Shown here piece after piece: positions 34,476 through 43,753 of a DNA stretch of 64,000 bases. Each line of letters begins with the position of its first letter. The first letter of the stretch is position 1. The stretch lies in assembly GCF_014332515.1 (NCBI RefSeq), contig NZ_VFSD01000018.1, positions 62,001 through 126,000 of the forward strand, read 5' to 3'. A program made the position numbers and the translations under genes. Source of the stretch: Pontibacter beigongshangensis (GTDB taxonomy: Bacteria > Bacteroidota > Bacteroidia > Cytophagales > Hymenobacteraceae). Under the pieces are notes generated by a model. It did no database searches, was not told the DNA's origin, and worked only from the letters and a program-made list of their open reading frames with translations.

Positions 34476-35195
34476 TTAACGGATAACGGTTTTGCCGGAG
34501 TTTTGAGAAAGCAGCGCAATAATGTCCAGGTTTACCGGCTTCAGGTAGGTGGTGTTGATAATGGTCTGGTCATGCAGGGCAATCAGGTACTCGCCTTCCC
34601 TGCCAAGGTACCTGATAGACTCTATCTGCTGCATGCTGTAGGTGCGCTCCTCCTGCAAAAGATTGGTAACGGTTAGTTTGTCGTCGAAAATTAAAACGTG
34701 CCACCTGAGCGAATAGAAGGCCACAACGCCTGCCAGCAGCAGCAACAGGCCCAGCAGCAACCCATAAATTTTAAGCGAGCCCTGGCCCTCCTGGTGCTGC
34801 AGGTATTTTTTATAAAGCTCATATTCCTCCCCCAGTATGGTTTGCTGCACCATTCGGAGCGGCACAAAGGCCAGCACGAGGCCAAGAAACAGGCCGGGCG
34901 CAAACATGGACTGAAAGTTTGGCGTGAGCAGGTAGATAGCGTCGGCGGAACCGATGTTTACGATGCTCGACAGTAGCGATAAGCTTCCGGCAAAGAAAGC
35001 CGTCAGCACCACGACGAAGAAAAAGTAAAAGAACAGCAGTTTTCTCTCCTGCTTTTGTATATACTTCTGCTCGTCGGCCAGGAGGGGCGTGGTGTGGCGG
35101 GCCGGGGATATTCTTCGAAGCGCATATCGAAAAACGGGCAACAGCACGGTTACCGTTAAAAAACAAATTAAAAGGCTTCTAAAAATATCCAGCAT
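34476..35195 (-). CDS. membrane protein of unknown function (239 aa)
   Basis: I do not recognise a named family. The protein has an N-terminal helix (about 4-22), two helices at about 54-80 and 92-115, and one at about 143-162. After these comes a soluble C-terminal domain of about 75 residues beginning WHVLIFDDKLTVTNLLQEER, with QQIESIRYLGREGEYLIALH, which resembles a bacterial PH-like (YdbS/YcxB-type) domain. It is alone between fumC and the divergent histidine kinase. Its start region is directly followed by the G+C-rich block upstream of the kinase. Confidence 0.75.
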   Translation of the reverse strand: MLDIFRSLLICFLTVTVLLPVFRYALRRISPARHTTPLLADEQKYIQKQERKLLFFYFFFVVVLTAFFAGSLSLLSSIVNIGSADAIYLLTPNFQSMFAPGLFLGLVLAFVPLRMVQQTILGEEYELYKKYLQHQEGQGSLKIYGLLLGLLLLLAGVVAFYSLRWHVLIFDDKLTVTNLLQEERTYSMQQIESIRYLGREGEYLIALHDQTIINTTYLKPVNLDIIALLSQNSGKTVIR

Positions 35196-35538
35196 GGTAC
35201 GCGTGTTTCTTATTCAGTGCAAGTTAGCACGGTATCCTTAATTTTCAGAATATAAAACAATGCGCGGGGAGCAGGAGGTGCTGTCTGACCGGGTGTGCTG
35301 GTGGGCCAGCAGGTTAGCCGGAGTGCCTGAGCCAGCGTGTTGGCGCTGGCCCGGAGGCCTGCCGGAGCGGTGTTCCGGAATAAGTGCCCCGGGATTTTTA
35401 AAGGTGAAAAGGCTTGGGGTGAGGCCTCTTTTTGTTTATTTTTGAATATTACGAATCAGGCTGCCATCTGCCGTTTTACTTTAAAGTATGGTTTAGGAGA
35501 TTGGTAGGAGGGAAATGATCAGCACTTACAGATAACGC
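35196..35538. other. divergent intergenic region with a G+C-rich block
   Basis: The centre (about 35281-35395) is strikingly G+C-rich and can form hairpins: GCCAGCG with CGCTGGC (35331-35350 region), and further GCC/GGC-rich pairs such as GGCCAGC and GCCTGCCGG. It could be a structured leader RNA or a remnant. The open frame 35260-35445 shows no protein-like features. Confidence 0.45.
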
Positions 35539-38490
35539 ATGAAACTTGCCAGATTGGCCACCTTTATCAGGGATTACATCATAGCGATCGCTTCTTTTCT
35601 TTTTATTTTTCTGCTGACGCTCATAGTTTATGCCGAATCGAAGAGTAAAACAGAAGAAAGAAGCAAAAAGCTGTTCGAGTTAAAAGCAGCGCAGGCAAGT
35701 GCCGCCATTGAGCTGCGCATGCACGACTACCTGCAGATACTGGTTGGTGCCAAGGCTTTTTATATGGCTTCTGATACCGTGCAGCGGGAGTCGTGGAAGC
35801 AGTATTACGAGTCGCTCCACCTGGAGAAGAACTACCCCGGCATTCAGGGGCTTGGGTTTGCACAGGTAATAGACGCCGCTTACCTGCCACAGCATACCCG
35901 CCAGGTCAGGGCAGAAGGTTTTCCGGAGTACAAAGTATGGCCCGAAGAACCCCGCCAGACCTACACGTCTATCGTCTACCTGGAGCCCTTTACGGGCCGG
36001 AACCTGCGCGCTTTCGGTTTCGACATGTACACGGAGCCCGTCAGGAGATCGGCCATGCAAATGGCCCGCGACACCAAACTGCCCGGCATGACCGGAAAAG
36101 TGCGGCTGGTGCAGGAAACCGGCGAAGACGAGCAGGCGGGCTTCCTCATCTACCTGCCGGTGTATAAAAACAACGCAGACCCTGTTTCCATCAAAGACCG
36201 CCAGCACCTGGTACAAGGCTACATCTACAGTCCGTTCAGGATAAACGACCTCATGCAGCCCATTCTGGCCGATCAGTTCAGGGAACTGGACGTGGAAATT
36301 TACGATGGCCCTACCCCCAGCAAAGAAAGCGTACTGTATAGCACCGATACCACCACGCTGTACTACAACAAAAAAGACCAGAGGCCTTTTTACATGCTCA
36401 GCACCCTGAGCATCGGAAACCACACCTGGCGCATCTACTGCACCGCCAATCCCCGGTTTGCGCTCTCCACCGATAATAACCTGCCCTTTTTTATTTTGTT
36501 CGGGGGCCTTATTATCGGGTTGCTGATGTTTTTTATTATCTGGTCGCTTACGATCAGCCGGCGCTCCAACCGCCTGAAACAAACCATTACCGATAATGCC
36601 ACCGCTGCCCTGTTTATGATGGATGCCGATGGCTACTGTACTTTTATGAACCCCGCTGCCGAGGAGATGACCGGCTATACCATGGAGGAGTTCAGGCAGA
36701 AACCGATGCACGATCTTATCCACTACAAGCACCCCGACGGCTCCCCTTACCCCCGGCAGGAGTGCCCGCTCAACATGGTAATTCAGAACAACAAGAGCAT
36801 CAGAGCCTACGAGGATGTGTTTATTCGCAAAGATGGCGTGTTTGTAAACGTGATGTGTGCGGCCAGGCCCATCTCGGAGAATGGCAAGCCAACCTTGTCT
36901 GTTCTGGAGGTGCGCGACATTACCGATGAGAAACGGGCACAGCAAGCCATTATAGAGAGCGAGGCCAGGTTCAGGACCATGGCCGACAATGCTCCGGTAA
37001 TGATCTGGGTAACCGATGCCTGGGGGAATTGCATGTACGTAAACAAGCAGTGGCTCGATTTTACGGGGCAGTCTTTTAAAGAAAGCATTAACATGGGCTG
37101 GCACCAGGCCCTGCACCCCAAAGACCTGCCGGGCTTTGAGCGCATTAATAAAAAGGCAGCCGAGGAGGCAGAATCTTATAGAACAGAGTTCCGGGTAAGG
37201 CGCCAGGACGGGGAATACCGGTGGGTAGTGAGCACCGGCACGCCACGCCTGGGAGCAGATGGCGAATTTTTAGGACATATAGGCTCTATTCTGGATATTA
37301 CAGAGATAAAAGAAGCCCAGAAAAAAGTAAAGCAGAATGCCGAGCTTATCCAGAAGCTGTTTCTGGAAGTGCCGGCGCTGGTGGGCCTGGTACGTGCCCC
37401 GGATAAGCAATATGTGCTGGCCAACCCCTTGTACAAGAAGCTGTATGGCAACAGGCTGCTCGTCGGGAAAACCGTGGAAGAGGCACACCCGGAGTCGGAA
37501 GGAGCCCAGATCCTGAGGCGCCTGAACAAGGTCTTTAAGACTGGAAAACCTTTCATCGGGAACGAAGTCGCGGCCCTGATCGACCGGGCAAACAATGGCG
37601 TACTAACCGAGGGCTATTTTAACCAGGTGTACCAGCCCCTGGTAAATGGCAAAGGTAAAGTAGAGGCCGTGCTGATGTTTGCCGTGGAGGTAACCGAGCT
37701 GGTGGCCGCCCGCAAAAAGCTGCTGCTCACCAACGAGGAGCTGAGCCAGAAGAATACCGAACTCCTGCGCATAAACGACGACCTCGACAGCTTTGTGTAC
37801 ACCGCCTCGCACGACCTGAAGTCGCCGATCGCCAACATGGAAGGCCTGGTAACGCTCCTGCGAGATATCCTGCAAGGCAAGATAAATGAGGAGGATGAGC
37901 AGGTGATCGACATGGTGACGGCCTCTATCCACAAGCTCAAGCAGACCATTGCCGACCTGGCCGAGATCACCAAAGTGCAGAAAGACCTGCAGGCCTCAGT
38001 GGAGCCGCTTGCCTTCCAGGATATTCTGGAAGACGTAACCAGCGACATCAGCAACTTAGTAGAAGAATCCGGGGCAAATATCAATACTGATTTTCAGGAG
38101 AAAGGCATCATGTACGCCCGTAAGAACCTGCGCAGCATCATTTACAACCTGATGTCTAATGGCATTAAATACCGCTCGCCGGAGCGTGTGCCGGAGCTGA
38201 GCATCAGCACGCACCGCGATGGCGACTTTGTGGTGCTGCAGGTGGCCGATAACGGTCTTGGCATCCGGAAGGAGCAGCAGCAAAAACTGTTCTCCATGTT
38301 CCGGCGTTTCCACTCGCACGTAGAGGGCACAGGCATCGGCCTCTACATCATCAAGCGGATTATCGAGAACAACGGCGGCCGCATAGAAGTAGCCAGCGAA
38401 CTGGGGCAGGGCACCACTTTTACCGTATACTTTAAACAGGAACCCGTTGAGGTTGCCAGCGGTATGATGCGTGCAGCGCCTGAAAACTGA
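35539..38490 (+). CDS. CHASE-domain, multi-PAS sensor histidine kinase
   Basis: The 983-residue membrane kinase has a first helix (about 13-32), an extracytoplasmic CHASE domain (about 45-260; ENYPG-like LEKNYPGIQGLGFAQVID and FGFDMYTEPVRRSAM) and a second helix (about 315-345). Three PAS domains follow (about 355-470, 476-600 and 603-725). The phosphorylatable His758 is in SHDLKSPIANMEGL. The ATPase domain has an N box around 874 (SNGIKY), DNGLGI and GTGIGLYIIKR (about 931). CHASE domains bind small ligands outside the cell. There is no receiver domain and no neighbouring response regulator, so it is an orphan. The family A element starts on the last base of its stop codon. Confidence 0.93.
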   Translation: MKLARLATFIRDYIIAIASFLFIFLLTLIVYAESKSKTEERSKKLFELKAAQASAAIELRMHDYLQILVGAKAFYMASDTVQRESWKQYYESLHLEKNYPGIQGLGFAQVIDAAYLPQHTRQVRAEGFPEYKVWPEEPRQTYTSIVYLEPFTGRNLRAFGFDMYTEPVRRSAMQMARDTKLPGMTGKVRLVQETGEDEQAGFLIYLPVYKNNADPVSIKDRQHLVQGYIYSPFRINDLMQPILADQFRELDVEIYDGPTPSKESVLYSTDTTTLYYNKKDQRPFYMLSTLSIGNHTWRIYCTANPRFALSTDNNLPFFILFGGLIIGLLMFFIIWSLTISRRSNRLKQTITDNATAALFMMDADGYCTFMNPAAEEMTGYTMEEFRQKPMHDLIHYKHPDGSPYPRQECPLNMVIQNNKSIRAYEDVFIRKDGVFVNVMCAARPISENGKPTLSVLEVRDITDEKRAQQAIIESEARFRTMADNAPVMIWVTDAWGNCMYVNKQWLDFTGQSFKESINMGWHQALHPKDLPGFERINKKAAEEAESYRTEFRVRRQDGEYRWVVSTGTPRLGADGEFLGHIGSILDITEIKEAQKKVKQNAELIQKLFLEVPALVGLVRAPDKQYVLANPLYKKLYGNRLLVGKTVEEAHPESEGAQILRRLNKVFKTGKPFIGNEVAALIDRANNGVLTEGYFNQVYQPLVNGKGKVEAVLMFAVEVTELVAARKKLLLTNEELSQKNTELLRINDDLDSFVYTASHDLKSPIANMEGLVTLLRDILQGKINEEDEQVIDMVTASIHKLKQTIADLAEITKVQKDLQASVEPLAFQDILEDVTSDISNLVEESGANINTDFQEKGIMYARKNLRSIIYNLMSNGIKYRSPERVPELSISTHRDGDFVVLQVADNGLGIRKEQQQKLFSMFRRFHSHVEGTGIGLYIIKRIIENNGGRIEVASELGQGTTFTVYFKQEPVEVASGMMRAAPEN

Positions 38491-38520
38491 ATTATTTGAA
38501 TGAAAAAGGCCCTCCAGAGG
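38490..38520 (-). repeat. family A dispersed element, copy 14
   Basis: AATTATTTGAATGAAAAAGG followed by CCCTCCAGAGG; its first A is the last base of the kinase stop codon. Confidence 0.87.
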
Positions 38521-38651
38521 TTTTTTCAGGACAGAAGACATAGGGTACAAGGCGCAGGTTTTTTACCTGTAGCATGTCAGGCAGTGAAGAAGCCTCCAGA
38601 AAATACGAGTTTTTCTGATTTGCAGGAATTTACGTAGTAGTTAAAGATTAA

Positions 38652-40031
38652 ATGGCCAAGATAAAAACATCCTATTTCTGCCAGAACTGCGGCGCCCAAT
38701 CGGCCAAGTGGATCGGCAAGTGCCCTGCCTGCGGCGAATGGAACACCTATGTAGAGGAAGTGGTGCAACGCGAGGAACTGACACCCACCAGCGCCTGGAA
38801 AGTGAGCAGTTCCTCCAGCCAGGTGGCCAGCAAGCCCAAACCCATCGCCGAGATCAGCTTTCAGGAGCAGCAGCGCATCCAGACCAAAGACCAGGAGCTG
38901 AACCGTGTGCTGGGCGGCGGCATTGTGCCAGGCTCCATGGTGCTGATTGGCGGGGAGCCAGGCATTGGCAAATCGACCCTGATGCTGCAGATTGCGCTCG
39001 GCCTGCAGGGGCAGCGGGTGCTGTACGTGAGTGGAGAGGAAAGCGAGCAGCAGATAAAAATGCGTGCCGAACGGCTCGAGGCGCAGGTGTCGGACTGCTA
39101 TATCCTCACCGAGACCAGCACACAGAACATATTTAAGCAGATAGAGCTGCTGCAGCCGCAGGTGGTGGTGGTTGACTCCATCCAGACGCTGCACTCCTCG
39201 TTTATAGAGGCCGGGGCAGGCAGCGTAAGCCAGGTGCGGGAGTGCACGGCCGAGCTGCTCAAGTTTGCCAAAGAGAGTGGTACACCCGTGTTCCTGATCG
39301 GCCACATTACCAAAGAAGGAAATCTGGCAGGCCCCAAAATACTTGAGCACATGGTAGACACGGTACTGCAGTTCGAAGGCGACCGGCACATGACTTACCG
39401 CATCCTCCGCACCACCAAAAACCGTTTCGGCTCCACCTCTGAGCTGGGAATCTATGAAATGCTGGGCTCCGGCCTGCGCGAAGTAAGCAACCCCTCCGAG
39501 ATCCTGATTTCGCAGCGCGAAGACGCCTTTAGCGGTATTGCCATTGGCGCCACGCTGGAGGGCAACCGGCCCCTGCTGATAGAGGTGCAGAGCCTCGTGA
39601 GCGTTGCCACCTACGGCACCCCCCAGCGGGCCAGCACTGGCTTCGATGGCAAGCGCCTGAACATGCTGCTGGCGGTGCTGGAGAAACGCGGCGGCTACCG
39701 GCTCGGCGCCCAGGACGTGTTCCTGAACATTGCCGGCGGATTGAAGGTGGAAGACCCGGCCCTGGACCTGGCCGTGTGCGCCTCCATCCTCTCCTCGTTC
39801 GAAGACATGCCCATTCCGTCTACCACCTGTTTTGCGGCAGAAGTGGGTTTGGGCGGGGAAGTAAGAGCCGTGAACCGGGTAGAGAACCGCATAACAGAGG
39901 CTGAGAAACTGGGCTTCCGCGATATCTACATTTCGAAGTACAATAAAAAGGGCGTAGACTTAAGCAAGTTCTCCATCCAAATACATGCTGTTGGAAGGCT
40001 GGAAGACGTCTTTCAGGGGCTGTTCGGGTAG
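38652..40031 (+). CDS. radA: DNA repair protein RadA
   Basis: The 459-residue protein is the RadA/Sms branch-migration factor of recombinational repair. It has the N-terminal zinc finger (C10, C13, C24, C27), Walker A GEPGIGKST near residue 102, the RadA-specific KNRFGSTSELG near residue 256 and a C-terminal Lon-protease-like domain without its catalytic use. Length and order are canonical. The start ATG lies in A+T-rich DNA, 161 bases after the kinase gene. It appears to be transcribed alone. Confidence 0.97.
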   Translation: MAKIKTSYFCQNCGAQSAKWIGKCPACGEWNTYVEEVVQREELTPTSAWKVSSSSSQVASKPKPIAEISFQEQQRIQTKDQELNRVLGGGIVPGSMVLIGGEPGIGKSTLMLQIALGLQGQRVLYVSGEESEQQIKMRAERLEAQVSDCYILTETSTQNIFKQIELLQPQVVVVDSIQTLHSSFIEAGAGSVSQVRECTAELLKFAKESGTPVFLIGHITKEGNLAGPKILEHMVDTVLQFEGDRHMTYRILRTTKNRFGSTSELGIYEMLGSGLREVSNPSEILISQREDAFSGIAIGATLEGNRPLLIEVQSLVSVATYGTPQRASTGFDGKRLNMLLAVLEKRGGYRLGAQDVFLNIAGGLKVEDPALDLAVCASILSSFEDMPIPSTTCFAAEVGLGGEVRAVNRVENRITEAEKLGFRDIYISKYNKKGVDLSKFSIQIHAVGRLEDVFQGLFG

Positions 40032-40070
40032 AGTGCCTCACCAAATTCAAAATTAGGAATTATCATGGCC

Positions 40071-40086
40071 CGAGCGTCCTCGCTCG
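40071..40086. repeat. 16-base palindromic hairpin
   Basis: CGAGCG (40071-40076), TCCT, CGCTCG (40081-40086), lying directly after a family F string. Flanking GGCC/GGCC (40067-40070 and about 40101-40104) could extend the structure. Confidence 0.6.
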
Positions 40087-40246
40087 TGACGGCTATCCCG
40101 TGGCCTTTGGCTGCTATATACCTCCAAGTAAGTTCTGAAGGATCAAGGTCTGTGCAGCAGATGATGCAACATTGCTACTATTGAATTTGGCGTAGCTTCT
40201 TCACTGCCTGACATCCTGCTGCGTCTTGGTCTTGTGCCTCCTTTTG

Positions 40247-40277
40247 CCTTCAGAGGGCCATTTTCATTCGAATAATT
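40247..40277 (+). repeat. family A dispersed element, copy 15
   Basis: CCTTCAGAGGGCCATTTTC followed by ATTCGAATAATT. Confidence 0.82.
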
Positions 40278-40337
40278 GGTTTTTGACCCAACAAAGCGTA
40301 CGATAGGTTCCGCTGTAAACCGAGATGGGAAACAGTG

Positions 40338-40368
40338 AATTATTTAAATGAAAACAGCCTTCCGGAGG
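40338..40368 (-). repeat. family A dispersed element, copy 16
   Basis: AATTATTTAAATGAAAACAG followed by CCTTCCGGAGG, then a CTGCTG motif. It faces copy 15 about 60 bases away. Confidence 0.83.
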
Positions 40369-40585
40369 CCGGCACTGCTGTAGGTGCTCCTGCAGTCGCA
40401 GGTTCAGTAGCCGAAAGGCTGGTACATAGGCAAAGTGGAATTAATTCGGCGCAAAATCAGTTGCAGAAAAAACATTTCCCAGGAATTATCAGCAATTATG
40501 CATCAGAAGCACCGGCTTTGTTTGGAGATTACATCTTGGAAGATAAAAGCGTGGTGGCCCCCCCTTTAAAAGATATGGATTGCTT

Positions 40586-40620
40586 CTCCATCCTCAAATC
40601 AAACATTAGCACATTAAAAA
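40586..40620 (+). repeat. family C dispersed intergenic string, copy 3
   Basis: CTCCATCCTCAAATC followed by AAACATTAGCACATTAAAAA, ending six bases before the TlpA-like start codon. Confidence 0.5.
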
Positions 40621-40625
40621 TATTT

Positions 40626-42047
40626 ATGAATCGACTTTCAGCCTCTTTGTTCCTGCTCCTTTTGCTGCTGGCAGGTTCTCCCCTTTTTGCACAGCCCAAA
40701 GCCATTATCAGGGGTAAAATAAGCAAGCCGCTGTCTGAACAGGTTACGGTAGTGACCTACCCCTCGCTGCTTGTGCACACCGAAGTAGAGACGGAGGCCA
40801 CGCTTACAGGCAATGAGTTCAGGCTGGAGGTGCCGGTAACCAAAGCCGGGCTCGCCGAACTCGTGCACGGCTCCGAAGTGGTAACGGTGTACCTGGAGCC
40901 CGGCTTCGAACTGAACCTGACGGCCAACGGCGACAAGCTCCTGAAAACCGTGAAATTTGCAGGTGCCGGAGCTAACGAAAACAACTACCTGGCGCAGTAT
41001 GGCTACAACTTCGAGGAGTTCGACCAGTACCAGGTGCTGCCTGATAATATTAAACTGCGCGAGAAAGATTTCGTGGAGTTCCTGGAATCGCGGAAGCAGG
41101 AGCAGCTCAGGTTCCTGGAGAGGTATACTGCCAAAAACCCTGTTTCCGACGCCTTCAGAAGGCTGGCACAGACAGAGATTGAGTATGGGTATGCCAACGA
41201 CAGAATCACGTATTTCGACCTGCGGGAGCAAATGGTCAGGAGCGAGAACCGCCTGACGCCCTCGGCCAACTATTTCCATTACCTGCAGGAACTCGACATG
41301 CAGCGCGAGCAGAACCTGCTCAGCCCGGCTTTTGTCGGCTTTCTGAGCAACTACACCACGCACCTGGCTAAGGCCGCTGGCAAAACCGACACCAACCCCG
41401 ATTACTACACCACGCGCTACACCCTCGCCAAACAAAAACTAGCCGGGCAGGTGCAGGCACTGGCCCTGAGCCAGGTCCTGAAACAGTCGCTGCTGAAAGG
41501 GCAGTCGAAGCAGTCGGAAGAGCTTCTGGCCGATTTCCAGACCGTAATGCAGGAGCCAGAGGTGCTGGCCTATTTCCGGAAGCTTTACAACGAGAACAAA
41601 CAGCTGGCCACCGGCAGCCTCGCCCCCGATTTTAAGCTCCTGGATGCCCAGGGCAAGGAAGTGTCGCTCAGCGATTTTAAGGGCAGGCTGGTATACCTGA
41701 ACTTTTGGAGCACCAACTGCGGCATGTGCCTGAACGACATGCCCTACCTGCAGGAACTCCACAAAAACCTGAGCGGGCAGCCTGTGGTGTTTATCAGCGT
41801 GGGCATGGACGACGACGAGGAGGCCTGGCGCAACACCGTTTCCAGGAGAAACCTGCCGGGGGTGCAACTCTATAAAAGCCTTAGCCCCGACGTGATAGCC
41901 GAATATGGCATCAAAGAGCTACCCGCTTATTTCCTGATAGACGAGGCAGGCAACGTGTTGTCGGCCAAGCCAAAGCGCCCCACCGACCGCGACGCAGAGA
42001 CCGAACTGCTCCGGATACTGAACTCAGGGCAGGCCGCAGCACGGTAA
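40626..42047 (+). CDS. TlpA-family periplasmic thioredoxin-like protein
   Basis: I chose ATG 40626, giving 473 residues with a clear signal peptide (MNRLSASLFLLLLLLAGSPLFA). The frame is open 97 codons upstream, but these codons run through the family A and C repeats. Residues 25-320 are a Bacteroidota-type N-terminal region of mixed helix and beta. Residues 330-470 are a TlpA/AhpC-TSA-like thioredoxin fold with the redox motif C365-G-M-C368 in NFWSTNCGMCLNDMPYLQEL. The role is probably periplasmic disulfide reduction or protein repair. A very strong terminator follows at 42113-42164. Confidence 0.88.
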   Translation: MNRLSASLFLLLLLLAGSPLFAQPKAIIRGKISKPLSEQVTVVTYPSLLVHTEVETEATLTGNEFRLEVPVTKAGLAELVHGSEVVTVYLEPGFELNLTANGDKLLKTVKFAGAGANENNYLAQYGYNFEEFDQYQVLPDNIKLREKDFVEFLESRKQEQLRFLERYTAKNPVSDAFRRLAQTEIEYGYANDRITYFDLREQMVRSENRLTPSANYFHYLQELDMQREQNLLSPAFVGFLSNYTTHLAKAAGKTDTNPDYYTTRYTLAKQKLAGQVQALALSQVLKQSLLKGQSKQSEELLADFQTVMQEPEVLAYFRKLYNENKQLATGSLAPDFKLLDAQGKEVSLSDFKGRLVYLNFWSTNCGMCLNDMPYLQELHKNLSGQPVVFISVGMDDDEEAWRNTVSRRNLPGVQLYKSLSPDVIAEYGIKELPAYFLIDEAGNVLSAKPKRPTDRDAETELLRILNSGQAAAR

Positions 42048-42377
42048 GCTGTCGGGGCACAGCTAGTAACATTCCTATTTTAGTGCAAATTCCGGTCTCG
42101 ATTTAACCGGACCTCCAAAAGAAAGCCTCCTGGTGCCATGGTGCCAGGAGGCTTTCTTTTGGAGCCATTGCCGGCCTGTTTTAGCTGGCCACCCTTCCGG
42201 CGTTTTCTGGGGCGATAGGAGCCCTTTGCTACTCTTGCGCTCCAATGATCTGTGAATAGATAAATAACCGTTAAACAGGCAGATGCGTACTTAATATTTA
42301 CCACTTCTGCCAGGCAGAAGACGCTTCTATAAGTCCAGTTAAATGTGATAATACAAATTTAATAAATCTACAAAAGT
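42048..42377. other. intergenic region with strong terminator
   Basis: It holds the hairpin 42113-42164. The remaining 210 bases before the baeRF gene are A+T-rich and presumably carry its promoter; I see no clear consensus. The open frame at 42080-42304 on the minus strand is non-coding. Confidence 0.6.
42113..42164 (+). terminator. intrinsic terminator of the TlpA-like gene
   Basis: Perfect 21-base arms 42113-42133 and 42144-42164 (outer CTCCAAAAGAAAG, inner CCTCCTGG) around a loop containing CCATGG. The T-rich part lies within the right arm, GCTTTCTTTT. Confidence 0.85.
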
Positions 42378-43568
42378 ATGGCATTGATCAATAAACAAGA
42401 CATCGAGAGGCTAATTAATGTACAAGGCAACACACAAAACGCTTTGTGCATTTCTTTTTACCTGCCTACTCACCGTAGCGGTAAAGAGACCCTGAACGGG
42501 ATGGATAGCATAGCTTTTAAAAATCAGGTTCGAAAAGCCAGAGAACTCCTAGGAAAACATGATGTACCCGAAGCGGAAATTACGCAATACCTGAAACCGG
42601 CAGAGGAACTCCTGCACGACGGCAACTTCTGGCGACACCAGGCCGAAGGGCTGGCGGTGTTCATCACGAAGGGGTTTTCGGCGCACTACACGCTTCCTAT
42701 CACCATGCCAGACGAAGTGTATGTACTGGATCACTTCCATTTTACGCCTATATTGCCAATCCTGAGCCAGAACGGACGCTTCTTTATACTCAGCCTGTTC
42801 CGAGATAAAACCGCCTTTTACGAAGCCACCATCGACAAGATCAGGCAGATAGACGTAAGTTCGTTCCTGCCAGAGTCGATCAGCACCACCGACTCGCTTA
42901 AATTTGATGTGATCGGCAACGACCAGGATTTTACCCACGCCACCACCACCAACAACGGCACCAACATTGTGCACGGGCCAGGCTCTACCAAAGGCGACGA
43001 GGAACACGAACGCGTTCGGGAGTTTATGCAGGACATCGACAACAACCTGTGGCGCATCCTGCACAACGCCCACGAGCCGCTTGTTCTGGCGGGCGTAGAC
43101 CACTACTGCGCCATCTACCGCAACATCAGCAAATACAAGAACATTGTGCCGCAGAACATTCACTTAAATGAGAATGCCGACATAGAGAACATGAACACCA
43201 TCCATAGCAAGGCGCTCGCTATCATAAAACCACTGATGCAGCAAAGCCACTCCGAGTCGCTGGACCGCTACGAGACAGTGGCTGGCACAGGCATCACCTC
43301 CGAAGACATTGCCACAGTGGCCGCCGAAGCCATCCATGGCCGCGTAGATACGCTCTTTATTGCGCCAAGCCAGCCGGTTTGGGGTATCTACAACGAAAAG
43401 AGCGCAACAGCTGAGGTGCACGAAGAGTACCAGCGCGGCGACTTCGACCTGATTAACCTGGCAGCTATGAAGACGATTTCGCAGGGCGGAAAAGTGTTTG
43501 TGAGCAGCTACAACGGCATGTCGGAACTAAGCGATGGGGCCAGTGTAAAGGCGCTCTTCAGGTACTAA
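42378..43568 (+). CDS. baeRF-family (archaeo-eukaryotic release-factor-like) protein
   Basis: The 396-residue soluble protein resembles the bacterial archaeo-eukaryotic release factor (baeRF) superfamily. Its opening INKQDIERLINVQGNTQNALCISFYLPTHRSG and the phrases LRDFWRHQAEGLAVF-like (NFWRHQAEGLAVFI), LFRDKTAFYEATIDKI, VGVDHYCAIYR-like (VLAGVDHYCAIYRNI) and SQPVWGIYNE are typical of such proteins in Bacteroidota. A Gly-Gly-Gln peptide-release loop is not seen, so it is unlikely to be a true release factor. It could act on stalled ribosomes or be stress-induced. It is a single gene between two terminators. Confidence 0.75.
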   Translation: MALINKQDIERLINVQGNTQNALCISFYLPTHRSGKETLNGMDSIAFKNQVRKARELLGKHDVPEAEITQYLKPAEELLHDGNFWRHQAEGLAVFITKGFSAHYTLPITMPDEVYVLDHFHFTPILPILSQNGRFFILSLFRDKTAFYEATIDKIRQIDVSSFLPESISTTDSLKFDVIGNDQDFTHATTTNNGTNIVHGPGSTKGDEEHERVREFMQDIDNNLWRILHNAHEPLVLAGVDHYCAIYRNISKYKNIVPQNIHLNENADIENMNTIHSKALAIIKPLMQQSHSESLDRYETVAGTGITSEDIATVAAEAIHGRVDTLFIAPSQPVWGIYNEKSATAEVHEEYQRGDFDLINLAAMKTISQGGKVFVSSYNGMSELSDGASVKALFRY

Positions 43569-43662
43569 GCACCGCACTGAATTAAAAATTAGAAATTCAA
43601 AATGATGAATGCCACCAAATAGCGGTTTTGCTTACATTTAAACGGCTATTTGAATCAGGTAC

Positions 43663-43697
43663 AAAAAAGGGACGGCTACAGCAGCTGTCCCTTTTTT
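43663..43697 (+). terminator. intrinsic terminator after the baeRF gene
   Basis: Arms AAAAAAGGGAC (43663-43673) and GTCCCTTTTTT (43687-43697) with an inner GGCTACAGCAGCT loop. It is about 95 bases downstream of the stop, after a family F string at 43582-43603. Confidence 0.82.
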
Positions 43698-43753
43698 GAT
43701 TTAAAAATGCGATATTGCACATGCGGCGGCGTTTGCCGTTAAAACCATTGCAG

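Larger units (their letters stand above)
40032..40625. other. repeat-rich intergenic region before the TlpA-like gene
   Basis: In order: a family F string (CAAATTCAAAATTAGGAATT, about 40042-40062), a short palindrome (CGAGCG-TCCT-CGCTCG, 40071-40086), family A copies 15 and 16 in opposite orientation (40247-40277, 40338-40368) and a family C string just before the next start (40586-40620). The next gene's frame is open through part of this region, but it looks non-coding. Confidence 0.65.

Noticed and set aside
35260..35445. 61-codon plus-strand frame before the histidine kinase
   Set aside because: It is a by-product of the G+C-rich block; composition is not protein-like.
35680..37116. 478-codon frame opposite the histidine kinase
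   Set aside because: It is a shadow of a G+C-rich coding sequence with well-defined domains on the plus strand. The same applies to long frames opposite the AsmA-like gene (25152-26591), radA (38577-39389) and glyA (57358-58359).
40335..40625. 97 upstream codons in frame with the TlpA-like gene
   Set aside because: They translate family A and C repeats; a signal peptide begins exactly at 40626.
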